Part shown: positions 7,673 to 16,477 of the stretch, piece after piece
How positions within the stretch are numbered: position 1 is the first letter of the stretch
Layout: each line of letters begins with the position of its first letter
Source: Myroides odoratimimus
Lineage (GTDB): Bacteria; Bacteroidota; Bacteroidia; Flavobacteriales; Flavobacteriaceae
Direction: 5' to 3'
DNA: 64,000 nt
NCBI RefSeq assembly: GCF_030326305.1
Contig: NZ_JACAKB010000003.1
Location: forward strand, 186,163-250,162
Position numbers and translations under genes: made by a program
Notes under the pieces: generated by a model
Database searches by the model: none
The model's input: the letters and a program-made list of their open reading frames with translations, nothing else
Told to the model about the DNA's origin: nothing

Positions 7673-9073
7673 ATGAAGAAGATCATTACGTTAGGAGCAG
7701 TTTTAGCTTTGATGACCAGTTGTGGAACTGGAGATCGAGGTGAATTGATGCATGGAGAGGCTGGGAAAAGATGGAGCAGTGAGAAACCACAAGGTATGTC
7801 GCTTATCCCAGGAGGTACTTTTACCATGGGTCAAGCCAATGAGGATTTCTTAGGAGCCCAAGATGCGCCAACAAAAACAGTTACTATCGGTTCATTTTAT
7901 ATGGATGAAACTGAAATTTCGAATAACCAATACCGCAAATTCGTAGAATGGGTAAAGGATTCAGTTGTTCGAACTAAATTAGCTATTGCAGCTGATGAAA
8001 TGGGTGTGGCTAAAGAATCTGGAGGTATCGGTGCGTATGCATTCGTAGATGCTGAAGAGGATTTAGAAAGAATGACTCCATACCAACGATATATGTATGA
8101 GAACTATTACAGCCTTCAGGTGAGTGATGATATCTACTCTGGTCGTCGTTTAAATAAAAAAGTTCCTTTAATAAAAGATACTAAGAAGTATCCAGATGCT
8201 AATTACGTGGAAGTAATGGATTCATTATATATCCCAGCTAGTGAGACATATAATGGAATGACTACTTTCGATAACTCTAAGTTGAAGTTTAAATATTCTT
8301 ATGTAGATGTAGATGCAGCTACTAGAGATAGATCAACAGAGAACAGAGGAAAGAGAAATAGACACTTAAAAACGGAGACACTATTAATCTATCCTGATAC
8401 AACACGTTGGATTAAAGAATTCCAATATTCTTACAACGAACCAATGCACAACGATTACTTCTGGCACGAAGCTTTCGGTGATTATCCTGTAGTAGGGGTA
8501 AACTGGCACCAAGCTAAAGCATTCGCTGCATGGAGATCAATGTATAAAAACATTTATCTGAAAGATAATAAGATGACTCTTGAGATCAACGAATTCCGTT
8601 TACCAATGGAAAGTGAGTGGGAGTACGCTGCTAGAGGTGGTCTAGAAGGAGCTATGTATCCTTGGGGTGGACCTTATGCAACGGATGAGAAAGGATGCTT
8701 TATGGCAAACTTTAAACCAACTCGTTTTGACTATGCAGCAGATGGAGCTCTTTATACAGCTAATGTTCGTTCTTACCCTCCTAATGGATATAACTTATAC
8801 AATATGGCAGGTAACGTAGCAGAGTGGACTAGTTCTACTTATGATGCATCAAGTTACGATCACATGTCAGCTTTAAAGCCTAGAAATAGACCTAGCGAAA
8901 GCCCACTAAAAGTAGTAAGAGGTGGTTCTTGGAGAGACCCAGCATATTTCTTACAAGTTGCTACTCGTGATTCTGAGTACGCAGATTCAGCAAGAAGTTA
9001 CATTGGATTTAGAACAGTACAGTCTGTATCAGGTTCTTTATCACGTGTTAACCAATCAAAAATGGCTCGTTAA
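7673..9073 (+). CDS. gldK: Gliding motility / type IX secretion lipoprotein GldK (PorK)
   Basis: A 466-residue lipoprotein; the signal MKKIITLGAVLALMTSC ends in the acylated Cys17. The rest is a formylglycine-generating-enzyme (SUMF1) fold, opening IPGGTFTMGQ (about 45-54), with WEYAARGG and YNMAGNVAEWT in the middle and VVRGGSWRDPAYF...RSYIGFR at the end. In GldK/PorK this fold is structural, not catalytic: with GldN it forms the periplasmic ring attached to the outer membrane in the type IX secretion system. First gene of gldKLMN, in the conserved order. T9SS exports proteins with C-terminal sorting domains and in gliding species also powers motility. Confidence 0.96.
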   Translation: MKKIITLGAVLALMTSCGTGDRGELMHGEAGKRWSSEKPQGMSLIPGGTFTMGQANEDFLGAQDAPTKTVTIGSFYMDETEISNNQYRKFVEWVKDSVVRTKLAIAADEMGVAKESGGIGAYAFVDAEEDLERMTPYQRYMYENYYSLQVSDDIYSGRRLNKKVPLIKDTKKYPDANYVEVMDSLYIPASETYNGMTTFDNSKLKFKYSYVDVDAATRDRSTENRGKRNRHLKTETLLIYPDTTRWIKEFQYSYNEPMHNDYFWHEAFGDYPVVGVNWHQAKAFAAWRSMYKNIYLKDNKMTLEINEFRLPMESEWEYAARGGLEGAMYPWGGPYATDEKGCFMANFKPTRFDYAADGALYTANVRSYPPNGYNLYNMAGNVAEWTSSTYDASSYDHMSALKPRNRPSESPLKVVRGGSWRDPAYFLQVATRDSEYADSARSYIGFRTVQSVSGSLSRVNQSKMAR

Positions 9074-9107
9074 TAATCAAACAAAAAAATAAAAGAAGAA
9101 GAAGGCT

Positions 9108-9770
9108 ATGGCATTATCTAAAAAATTGATGAACTTCTGTTATGGAATGGGAGCTTCAGTAGTAATCATCGGTGCATTATTTAAAATTACGCACATGGAA
9201 TTTGGACCTTTGAATGGTAACAATATGTTGACTATTGGTCTATTAGTAGAGGCGTTTATTTTTGCAATCTCTGCATTCGAGCCAGTTGATGAGGAATTAG
9301 ATTGGGCAAAGGTATATCCAGAATTAAAAGATGGGAAAGCTAGAGAAGTAAAAGTGGCTAAGCAAGCTGTTGTAGAGCCTCAAGATACAGAAGGTATGCT
9401 TTCTAAAAAATTAGATCAAATGTTGAAAGACGCAAAGATTGACGGAGAGTTAATGAGTAGCTTAGGAAACAGTATTCGCAACTTCGAAGCTGCTTCTAGA
9501 GAGATGGGACCTTCTGTGAATTCTGTTGCTTCAACACAAAAATATGCGCAAGAAATGACATTAGCTGCTCAGCAGTTAGAGTCTCTAAATAAAGCTTATA
9601 AAGTACAATTAGAAAGCGCAACAGCGAATGCTGAAATCAATAAAGCAGTAGCTGAAAACAATGCTCAGTTAAAAGAGCAAATGCAAGCATTAACAAACAA
9701 TTTAGCGTCATTAAACAACGTTTATGGTGGAATGCTTTCTGCTATGGGTGGTGGAAGAAATGCTAATTAG
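9108..9770 (+). CDS. gldL: Type IX secretion / gliding motor protein GldL (PorL)
   Basis: A 220-residue inner-membrane protein with two transmembrane helices (about 11-28 and 39-56) and a long cytoplasmic, coiled-coil-rich tail. With GldM it forms the proton-driven rotary motor of T9SS. Polar residues known to matter in Flavobacterium johnsoniae GldL are visible one position earlier here: Y12, K26, H29, E48 in the second helix (GLLVEAFIF) and E58. That mapping is by eye. The gene lies 34 bases after gldK and 28 before gldM. Confidence 0.95.
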   Translation: MALSKKLMNFCYGMGASVVIIGALFKITHMEFGPLNGNNMLTIGLLVEAFIFAISAFEPVDEELDWAKVYPELKDGKAREVKVAKQAVVEPQDTEGMLSKKLDQMLKDAKIDGELMSSLGNSIRNFEAASREMGPSVNSVASTQKYAQEMTLAAQQLESLNKAYKVQLESATANAEINKAVAENNAQLKEQMQALTNNLASLNNVYGGMLSAMGGGRNAN

Positions 9771-9798
9771 TTTATAATTTTAAAATTATTATAAGGTA

Positions 9799-11361
9799 AT
9801 GGCTAAACAAAAACTGACCCCAAGACAAAAGATGATTAACCTGATGTACCTGGTGTTTATCGCGATGATGGCACTTCAGGTATCTACAGAGGTTCTATCA
9901 GCTTTTGGTGTAGTGAACGAGAAGTTCGAGGCAGCTAATGAAGGTGCAAAAGCAAATAATGAAGGTTTGCTAGGGGCTTTAGAGAAGAAAGCTGAGGAGA
10001 ACCCAGCTCAATTCGCTGACCCTGCAAAAAAAGCAAAGCAAGTAGAGAAAATTACGCAAGAGTTTTATGACTTTGTGGGTAAATATAAAACTCTAATTAC
10101 TAGTGAATTTGAAGGAGAACGCACAGAGAATGGTAAACTACCTGCTGAGCGTATGAATAAATCTGATATTATCAATGATGCTTGGTTCACAGGTGATAAA
10201 TATTCAGCAGAAGGACAAGCTTTTATTGATGGTATTAATAAGTACAAAAAAGCACTTCTTGATATTTTAGAAAAAGATGCTAAGTTCCAACCAATCGTAT
10301 TAGATATAAATAACAAATTTAATCTAAGCGATGTGAAAGATAGCCAAGGAAAAGATAGAGCTTATTTAAATTATAACTTCTATGGATTCCCAGCTATTGC
10401 TTCTTTGACTAAGTTGTCAACAATGCAAAACGATGCGAAGATTGTAGAAGCAGAGATTTATAACAGCTTAATGGGTAATACACTTAGTAAAGCTGCATCT
10501 ATGAAGAACTATCAGGCTATCGTAGTAGCTGACAAGTCTACTCTTTTTGCTGGTGAAACTTATAAAGGTAGAGTAGTATTAGGTCGTTATGACAAATCAA
10601 CTGTTCCTACTAAAGTAGTTGTTAATGGTCAAAACATTGATTTGTCTAAATCATTAGTTGATGGACAAGTTAACTTAGGTTTTACTGTTGGTAACGTAGG
10701 AGAACACCAAATCGGAGGTAAGTTTACTTTCGTAGAGGACGGTCAGCCAGTAGAGATTGATATTAAGGGAAGTTATGTAGTAGTACCTAAACCAAACTCA
10801 GCTAATATATCTGCTGATAAAATGAACGTAGTTTATCGTGGTGTTTCTAACCCTATGACAATTTCGTTTGCTGGTATTGCGAATGATAAAGTACAAGCTT
10901 CTGCTCCAGGACTTACAAGTCAAGGAGGTGGTAAATATACATTAAGACCACAAGCAGGAAGAGAAGTAGTTATCAATGTAACAGGAACGTTGCCTGATGG
11001 ACAAAAAGTATCTGATAGAAAAGTTTTCCGTATTAAAGATATTCCTTCTCCAAGAGGGACAGTACGTGGGGAGTTCAATGCTAAAGGACCTAAGTCTAAC
11101 TTAGAGATTGTAACTATCGGTGCTAAATTAGAAGACTTTGACTTTGATTTAAATCTTACAGTTACTAGTTTTGTATTGCAAATACCTGGACAACCTAGTA
11201 TTGTTGTTCCTGGAAATAGAATGAATGAAAGAGCTAAAGCGGCTATCCGTAGAGCTCAGTTAGGTGATGTGGTTGTAATTTCGGATATTAAGGTGCGTTT
11301 AGAAGGTGCAGGAGACTATGCTTTGAAAAAAACATCACCATGTACGTTTGAGATTATGTAA
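9799..11361 (+). CDS. gldM: Type IX secretion / gliding motor protein GldM (PorM)
   Basis: A 520-residue protein with one N-terminal transmembrane helix (about 12-34) preceded by the short cytoplasmic segment MAKQKLTPRQK. Arg9 corresponds to the arginine that faces the GldL glutamate in the motor. The large periplasmic part consists of stacked domains (D1-D4) that span the periplasm and reach the GldK/GldN ring, transmitting motor rotation. Length and order agree with the family. There is no truncation. Confidence 0.96.
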   Translation: MAKQKLTPRQKMINLMYLVFIAMMALQVSTEVLSAFGVVNEKFEAANEGAKANNEGLLGALEKKAEENPAQFADPAKKAKQVEKITQEFYDFVGKYKTLITSEFEGERTENGKLPAERMNKSDIINDAWFTGDKYSAEGQAFIDGINKYKKALLDILEKDAKFQPIVLDINNKFNLSDVKDSQGKDRAYLNYNFYGFPAIASLTKLSTMQNDAKIVEAEIYNSLMGNTLSKAASMKNYQAIVVADKSTLFAGETYKGRVVLGRYDKSTVPTKVVVNGQNIDLSKSLVDGQVNLGFTVGNVGEHQIGGKFTFVEDGQPVEIDIKGSYVVVPKPNSANISADKMNVVYRGVSNPMTISFAGIANDKVQASAPGLTSQGGGKYTLRPQAGREVVINVTGTLPDGQKVSDRKVFRIKDIPSPRGTVRGEFNAKGPKSNLEIVTIGAKLEDFDFDLNLTVTSFVLQIPGQPSIVVPGNRMNERAKAAIRRAQLGDVVVISDIKVRLEGAGDYALKKTSPCTFEIM

Positions 11362-11398
11362 TTTCACTTAAATTTATAAGAAGAAAATTTTGAAGAAT

Positions 11399-12286
11399 AT
11401 GAACTGGAAGAATTTTTCACTATATATAGTGTTTACGCTGTTTTCAATAGCATCATTCGCACAGACGAATCTATTGAATGCAAAATCTGCTGCTGATATT
11501 GGTATTATGCCAATCTCGGAGATTCTAATCAAAGCAGAAGGACCAATACCTTACGGACACGTTCGTGAGAAAGATATCTTATTTGGTATTAAAGTATGGG
11601 AGAATATTTCGTTAGCTGAGAAAGCAAATGAGATGTATCTATATCCTATTGATGAATATTCATCTGAAGGAAAAAAACCTTTGTTCCAAGTTTTAATTGA
11701 TGGTATTAAATCTGGAGAGATTACTGAAGTTTATGATAATAGTGATTTCAAAAACCAACGTACTTTAAAAGATATTCAAGACTCTTTCGTTAGAATAGAT
11801 ACTACAGATGCTGGTATTGAGTATTACAATGCTGGAGAAGCTATTCCTGAGGAATATATTCAGAAAGTAGAGTTAAGACCTTCTGATGTTAAAGAATATC
11901 ACATCATGGGTATGTGGTATTTCGATAGAAATGAAGGACAGTTAAAATATAGATTATTAGGTATCGCTCCTGTAGTTGCGGACTTGTATACTAAAGGGTC
12001 AGCTAATGAAAACTATGTGGAGTTATTCTGGATATTCTTTGCTGATGCTCGTAATACATTGTTCCAAAACTATGCATTCAATGCTAAGAACCCACTTAAT
12101 CCGATCAACTTCGATCACTTGTTAAATTCAAGAAGATTTAGTGCTACTATTTATAAAGCAGATAACCAATATGGTAATCGTAAAATTGATGATTATATCA
12201 AGAGTAATGATTTAAAACGTTTATTTGAGGCAGAAAGAATTAAAGAATTGATTCGAAACCTTGAAGATGATATGTGGAATTACTAA
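11399..12286 (+). CDS. gldN: Gliding motility / type IX secretion protein GldN (PorN)
   Basis: A periplasmic partner of GldK in the T9SS ring, about 295 residues with a signal peptide ending SIASFAQ. The family pattern (SAADIGIMPISEI..., PYGHVREKDILFG, WFF-type core, NPLNPINFDHLLNSRRF) is clear. I place the start at ATG 11399; an in-frame TTG at 11390 would add three residues, and the purine-rich AAGAAGAAAA at 11378-11387 suits that codon at least as well, so the start is not settled. It is the last gene of gldKLMN and is followed by a strong terminator. Confidence 0.95.
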   Translation: MNWKNFSLYIVFTLFSIASFAQTNLLNAKSAADIGIMPISEILIKAEGPIPYGHVREKDILFGIKVWENISLAEKANEMYLYPIDEYSSEGKKPLFQVLIDGIKSGEITEVYDNSDFKNQRTLKDIQDSFVRIDTTDAGIEYYNAGEAIPEEYIQKVELRPSDVKEYHIMGMWYFDRNEGQLKYRLLGIAPVVADLYTKGSANENYVELFWIFFADARNTLFQNYAFNAKNPLNPINFDHLLNSRRFSATIYKADNQYGNRKIDDYIKSNDLKRLFEAERIKELIRNLEDDMWNY

Positions 12287-12308
12287 TTTTGTAGTTTCTA
12301 ATTTATTA

Positions 12309-12343
12309 AGCTCTTATCTATTAGAATAGATAAGAGCTTTTTT
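12309..12343 (+). terminator. Intrinsic terminator of gldKLMN
   Basis: A perfect 12-base stem, AGCTCTTATCTA / TAGATAAGAGCT (12309-12320, 12327-12338), with loop TTAGAA and a T-run to 12343. It ends one base before the ATG at 12345 and 13 bases before the preferred start of the next gene. Confidence 0.92.
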
Positions 12344-12356
12344 AATGGTTTTAAGT

Positions 12357-13406
12357 ATGGTAGATTATATTGTAGTAGGTACTGGTTTGGCAGGAATCTG
12401 TTTTACAGAAAAACTAGCTAAGGAAGGTAAGACCTTTGTAGTGATAGACAATGAGAAGCGCTCTTCTTCACTAATGGCAGGAGGTATGTATAACCCTGTT
12501 GTATTAAAGCGTTTCACTGATGTATGGAAGGTTGGAGAACAATTAGAGATAGCTTTGCCTTTTTATACTGAATTAGAAAAGAAATTAGGGGAGAAGTTTA
12601 TCTTTGCTATGCCTTTGTACAGAAGATTATTATCTGTTGAAGAACAGAATAATTGGTTCCATGCGGCTGATAAACCAAATTTAGAGAAGTATCTATCACC
12701 TAAGTTAGTTCGTGATGAAATTAATGGAGTGAAGTCTCCTTTTGGTTTTGGAGAGGTGAACTATACAGGATATGTTGAAACTAAAACCTTGATTAAAGCT
12801 TATAGAGCTTATTTGAACGGAATTAATAGCTATAGACAAGAGGACTTTGATTACGATAGTTTGAGCTATACAGATGAGCGAATCACTTATAAGGATATAG
12901 TGGCTAAGCATATTGTTTTTGCAGAAGGCTTTGGGATGTTACAGAACCCTTTCTTTAAAGATCTGCCTTTAGACGGTACTAAAGGAGAGGTTCTTTTAGT
13001 AAGGATACCTAATCTTAATGTTGATGTTATATTGAAAGCAAATGTGTTTTTAATCCCTGTAGGTAATGATTTATATAAAGTAGGCGCTACTTATGATTGG
13101 CAAGATAAAACAGATAATACTACAGCAGAGGGACTAAGTGAGTTATTAGAAGGATTAAGAGATGTTGTTGATTTAGACTTTGAGGTAGTTGCTCATAATG
13201 CTGGTGTACGACCTACTGTAAAAGATCGTCGTCCCTTGTTAGGAAGAAGTAGAGAGTCTGCGAGAATTCATGTGTTGAATGGATTGGGAACTAGAGGGGT
13301 GTTATTAGGACCTTTCTTGGCAGATAAATTATATAATAATATAGAAAATGCTATGGAGCTAGAGGAGAATATCTCTATTCATAGATATAAGAAGTTTAAA
13401 TTTTAG
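12357..13406 (+). CDS. FAD-dependent oxidoreductase (DAO family)
   Basis: A 349-residue flavoprotein. The dinucleotide-binding motif DYIVVGTGLAG lies at the N-terminus. A C-terminal GVRPTVKDRRPLLGR...GLGTRGVLLGPFLA is the typical DAO signature for the flavin ring side. Substrate unknown; relatives oxidise amino acids or modified tRNA side chains. I prefer ATG 12357 over ATG 12345, because the upstream codon sits directly against the gldN terminator and the protein from 12357 begins right at the beta strand of the Rossmann fold. The ABC-F gene follows 12 bases later, so the pair is probably co-transcribed. Confidence 0.88.
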   Translation: MVDYIVVGTGLAGICFTEKLAKEGKTFVVIDNEKRSSSLMAGGMYNPVVLKRFTDVWKVGEQLEIALPFYTELEKKLGEKFIFAMPLYRRLLSVEEQNNWFHAADKPNLEKYLSPKLVRDEINGVKSPFGFGEVNYTGYVETKTLIKAYRAYLNGINSYRQEDFDYDSLSYTDERITYKDIVAKHIVFAEGFGMLQNPFFKDLPLDGTKGEVLLVRIPNLNVDVILKANVFLIPVGNDLYKVGATYDWQDKTDNTTAEGLSELLEGLRDVVDLDFEVVAHNAGVRPTVKDRRPLLGRSRESARIHVLNGLGTRGVLLGPFLADKLYNNIENAMELEENISIHRYKKFKF

Positions 13407-13418
13407 TAGAATCTAAGT

Positions 13419-15335
13419 ATGTTAAATATACACAATCTATCAGTTTCTTTTTCGGGTGAATATTTATTTGAGAACGTTACGTTTCGTATAGGTGCAGGAG
13501 ACCGCGTAGGTCTAGTTGGAAAAAATGGAGCTGGTAAATCGACTATGTTGAAGTTATTATCTGGTGATTTAGAACCAGATACAGGAAGCCTTGCTATGGA
13601 GAAAGATCTTCGAATTGGTTTCTTGAGACAGGATATTGATTTTATACCTGGTCGTACTGTGTTAGATGAGGCTTATCAAGCTTTTGAAGAAATTAAGAAA
13701 GTAGAAGCTGATTTAGATAAAGTAAATAAGGAGCTGACAGAACGTACAGATTATGAATCTGAAAGTTATAGTGAGCTGATTGAGAAACTGAGTGATTTAA
13801 CTCATCGTTTTGAAATCATAGGTGGGTATAACTATGTTGGTAATACAGAGCGTGTATTATTAGGTTTAGGTTTTAAGCGTGAGGAGTTTAATAATCAGAC
13901 TGACACTTTCTCTGGAGGATGGCGTATGCGTATTGAATTAGCTAAGTTGTTATTACAAGATAATGATGTGCTTCTTCTGGATGAGCCTACGAACCACTTG
14001 GATATTGAGAGTATCATTTGGTTAGAACAATTCTTAAAGTCTTATGCTGGTGCTGTAGTGATTATTTCGCACGATAAGATGTTCTTAGACAACGTGACTA
14101 ATCGTACGATAGAAATATCATTAGGAAAGATATATGACTTTAATAAGCCTTATTCACAATACTTAGTATTGCGTGAAGAACTTCGAGAGATGCAATTAGC
14201 TGCTCAGAAGAACCAAGCGAAGAAGATAGAAGAGACGGAGAAACTTATCGAAAAGTTTAGATATAAAGCGACTAAGGCCTCTATGGCGCAATCGCTTATT
14301 AAGAAATTGGATAAAGTGGAGCGTATCGAAGTAGATGAAGATGATAATGCTGTAATGAATATCTCTTTTCCTGTTAGTATTGATCCTGGTAAAGTTGTTT
14401 TAGAGATTGATAAAGTAACGAAGCGTTTCGGTGATAAAGTGATCTTTAAAGATATTGATCTTTTAATTGAACGTGGAACTAAGGTAGCTTTCGTTGGACA
14501 AAATGGTCAAGGTAAATCTACATTGATTAAAGCAATTATCAATGAGTTTGAATACGAAGGTAATATTAAGTTGGGACACAATGTCCAAATCGGTTATTTC
14601 GCACAGAACCAAGCAGATTATTTAGACGGAGAGAAGACTATCTTAGATACGATGTTAGACGCTGCTACAGATGGTAATCGCGTGAAAGTACGTGATATGC
14701 TGGGGTCTTTCTTATTTAGAGGTGATGATGTAGAGAAAAAAGTAAAAGTACTGTCAGGAGGTGAGCGAAATAGACTTGCTTTGTGTAAAATGTTACTTTT
14801 ACCTATTAATGTCTTGCTGATGGATGAGCCGACGAACCACTTAGATATTAAATCTAAGAACGTACTGAAGAAGGCATTAGAGAACTTTAAAGGAACTTTA
14901 GTATTAGTGTCTCACGACCGTGACTTCTTACAAGGACTAACACAGTTCGTTTATGAGTTTAAAGATCAGAAGATAAAAGAATACCTAGGGGATATCAACT
15001 ATTTCTTAGAGGAGAGAAACGCGCAAAATATGCGTGAAATCGAAAAGAAAACAGTTGTAGAAGATACTAAAAAAACTGTAGTTGAAGAGAAGAAAGCACC
15101 TGCGTTGTCTTATGAAGAGCAAAAGAAGCAGAAGTCTTTACAAAATAGATTGAGCAAAATCGAGAGCGAAATATCAGAGCTAGAGAAGAAGATCGCTAAG
15201 GATGATGAGCGATTAGCTGTAGATTATGAGAAGTTAATGGCTGACGCAAATTTCTTTAGTGAGTATGAGAAGAAGAAGAAAAAGATTGATGATTTGATGA
15301 TTGAGTGGGAAGAAATCCACGAACAATTACAATAG
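13419..15335 (+). CDS. ABC-F family ATPase (ribosome-associated)
   Basis: A 638-residue protein with two ABC domains and no membrane segment. Walker A motifs are GKNGAGKST (about 34-42) and GQNGQGKST (about 359). Signatures are FSGGWRMR and LSGGERNR, and both Walker B motifs read LL(L/M)DEPTNHLD. A linker (about 240-310) joins the domains, and a charged C-terminal coiled coil (about 545-638) resembles Uup/YfmR-type proteins. ABC-F proteins act in the ribosomal E site and ease stalled or antibiotic-blocked translation. The exact subfamily, and whether it gives any drug resistance, cannot be decided by reading. Confidence 0.93.
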   Translation: MLNIHNLSVSFSGEYLFENVTFRIGAGDRVGLVGKNGAGKSTMLKLLSGDLEPDTGSLAMEKDLRIGFLRQDIDFIPGRTVLDEAYQAFEEIKKVEADLDKVNKELTERTDYESESYSELIEKLSDLTHRFEIIGGYNYVGNTERVLLGLGFKREEFNNQTDTFSGGWRMRIELAKLLLQDNDVLLLDEPTNHLDIESIIWLEQFLKSYAGAVVIISHDKMFLDNVTNRTIEISLGKIYDFNKPYSQYLVLREELREMQLAAQKNQAKKIEETEKLIEKFRYKATKASMAQSLIKKLDKVERIEVDEDDNAVMNISFPVSIDPGKVVLEIDKVTKRFGDKVIFKDIDLLIERGTKVAFVGQNGQGKSTLIKAIINEFEYEGNIKLGHNVQIGYFAQNQADYLDGEKTILDTMLDAATDGNRVKVRDMLGSFLFRGDDVEKKVKVLSGGERNRLALCKMLLLPINVLLMDEPTNHLDIKSKNVLKKALENFKGTLVLVSHDRDFLQGLTQFVYEFKDQKIKEYLGDINYFLEERNAQNMREIEKKTVVEDTKKTVVEEKKAPALSYEEQKKQKSLQNRLSKIESEISELEKKIAKDDERLAVDYEKLMADANFFSEYEKKKKKIDDLMIEWEEIHEQLQ

Positions 15336-15340
15336 ATAAT

Positions 15341-15374
15341 AAAAAAGGGATTACATTAAGTAATCCCTTTTTTT
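15341..15374 (+). terminator. Intrinsic terminator of the ABC-F gene
   Basis: AAAAAAGGGATTAC / GTAATCCCTTTTTT (15341-15354, 15360-15373) with loop ATTAA and a T-run. It begins five bases after the stop codon. Confidence 0.92.
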
Positions 15375-15409
15375 ATAAAATAGGCGTAATAAAGTTATAT
15401 TATTTCAAG

Positions 15410-15437
15410 AAAAAACCACTTCAAGTGATTGAAGTGG
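15410..15437 (-). terminator. Terminator of the first initiator tRNA gene
   Basis: On the minus strand the stem CCACTTCAA / TTGAAGTGG with a four-base loop is followed by six T (plus-strand A 15410-15415). It lies 12 bases past the tRNA 3' end. Confidence 0.85.
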
Positions 15438-15448
15438 CTTTTACTTAG

Positions 15449-15521
15449 TAGCGGGAACAGGACTCGAACCTGTGACCTTCGGGTTATGAGCCCGACGAGC
15501 TGCCTACTGCTCTATCCCGCG
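15449..15521 (-). tRNA. Initiator tRNA-fMet (CAT), copy 1
   Basis: A complete 73-base cloverleaf ending at the discriminator A; the CCA end is not encoded. The anticodon loop reads CTCATAA, giving CAU. Two initiator marks are visible: position 1 (C) cannot pair with position 72 (U), and the anticodon stem carries three consecutive G-C pairs (GGG/CCC). The D stem is GAGC/GCTC and the T loop TTCGAGT. It is identical to the copy at 16329-16401. Confidence 0.95.
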
Positions 15522-15532
15522 CTATTGTGGTA

Positions 15533-15562
15533 CAAATGTACGACCAATATTTGGGTTGACAA
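15533..15562 (-). promoter_or_regulatory. Promoter of initiator tRNA copy 1
   Basis: TTG (15562-15560), 19 bases, then TACATTTG (15540-15533) on the minus strand: a full match to the Bacteroidota promoter. The -7 box ends 11 bases before the mature tRNA 5' end. Confidence 0.85.
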
Positions 15563-15853
15563 AATCAGACAATTGAGTAATACTGTGTTTATCTATTATA
15601 ATGTTAAATGTTTTTTACTCTTAGGAGTCTTTTTTACTTAATTATTGTTGATAATATATTTTATAGAAGTAATATTACTAGAAGGTTATATTCTTTTTAA
15701 GAAACTTGTTTGATAGGTATGTAACTGTTAATTAAAAAAGAGACAGTTTATTTATTTTATGAATATTTTAGTATTTTTGACCGTCTTAGTCAGGGTAATA
15801 ATAGTACTTATTCTGTTTCTGAGACTTATTATGAATTTATACTTCCCTATTAA

Positions 15854-16294
15854 ATGAAGAATATTGAGAAAACATTTCAGATTATTAGCTACCTACAATA
15901 CCCTTTTCTATTAATAGCTTTATTCTATAGCTTTAAACCGATCTATGATAAAATAGCTTTAGGTAATATGGATACTTATTTATCGTGTATGAATAGTGCG
16001 TTGATGTTTATAGGAATTGGAGTCAGCTTTTCGGCATTGCAGGATTCGACCAAGACACAGAATAATTTCTCTAAACGTATATGGCAGGACAAGAAGAAAG
16101 GTGCAATAGCCTTGTATATTATAACGCTTATGTCTGTGCTTTCTTTTGTTGGAGGTGGAGTAGGATACTATTTTGCTGTTTCTAGTGTTTTAGAAGAGAT
16201 AGCAGTTGGTTTACTTGTATTAGGTATTGGTTTGCTTGGATTGCTAAGTGTTGCTATAAATATGTATAAGTACCAACAAAGTATTATAAAATAA
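15854..16294 (+). CDS. Small four-helix membrane protein of unknown function
   Basis: I do not recognise the family. The 146 residues contain four hydrophobic segments (about 13-28, 45-62, 83-107 and 114-136) joined by short polar loops. One of these, after helix 2, is charged (DSTKTQNNFSKRIWQDKKKG). It has no signal peptide, lipobox or catalytic motif. It lies alone on the plus strand between two minus-strand initiator tRNA genes, and its stop runs into a hairpin that also serves the second tRNA. Confidence 0.7.
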   Translation: MKNIEKTFQIISYLQYPFLLIALFYSFKPIYDKIALGNMDTYLSCMNSALMFIGIGVSFSALQDSTKTQNNFSKRIWQDKKKGAIALYIITLMSVLSFVGGGVGYYFAVSSVLEEIAVGLLVLGIGLLGLLSVAINMYKYQQSIIK

Positions 16295-16324
16295 AAAAGC
16301 CACTTCGTTAGAAATGGCTTTTAC
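16293..16324. terminator. Bidirectional terminator between the membrane-protein gene and tRNA copy 2
   Basis: AAGCCACTTC / GAAATGGCTT around GTTA, with one C-A mismatch, A-run on the left and T on the right. It starts inside the stop codon of the plus-strand gene and lies five bases past the minus-strand tRNA. Confidence 0.8.
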
Positions 16325-16328
16325 TTAG

Positions 16329-16401
16329 TAGCGGGAACAGGACTCGAACCTGTGACCTTCGGGTTATGAGCCCGACGAGCTGCCTACTGCTCTATCCCGC
16401 G
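16329..16401 (-). tRNA. Initiator tRNA-fMet (CAT), copy 2
   Basis: Same 73 bases as 15449-15521, including the unpaired C1/U72, the three G-C pairs of the anticodon stem and the CAU anticodon. Flanking sequence is similar for about 10 bases on the 3' side and loosely so through the promoter on the 5' side, which points to a local duplication. Confidence 0.95.
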
Positions 16402-16412
16402 TTATTGTGGTG

Positions 16413-16443
16413 CAAATATAGAACGAATATTTGGAACTCACAA
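16413..16443 (-). promoter_or_regulatory. Promoter of initiator tRNA copy 2
   Basis: TTG (16443-16441), 20 bases, then TATATTTG (16420-16413) on the minus strand. It lines up with the copy-1 promoter, including AAATATT inside the spacer. Confidence 0.82.
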
Positions 16444-16477
16444 ATGAGTCCCTAAAATAATTCGCTCTATTTTACTT

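Noticed and set aside
15429-15641. Plus-strand reading frame containing SGNRTRTCDLRVMSPTSC
   Set aside because: It is the reverse-strand translation of the initiator tRNA gene, a well-known annotation artefact.
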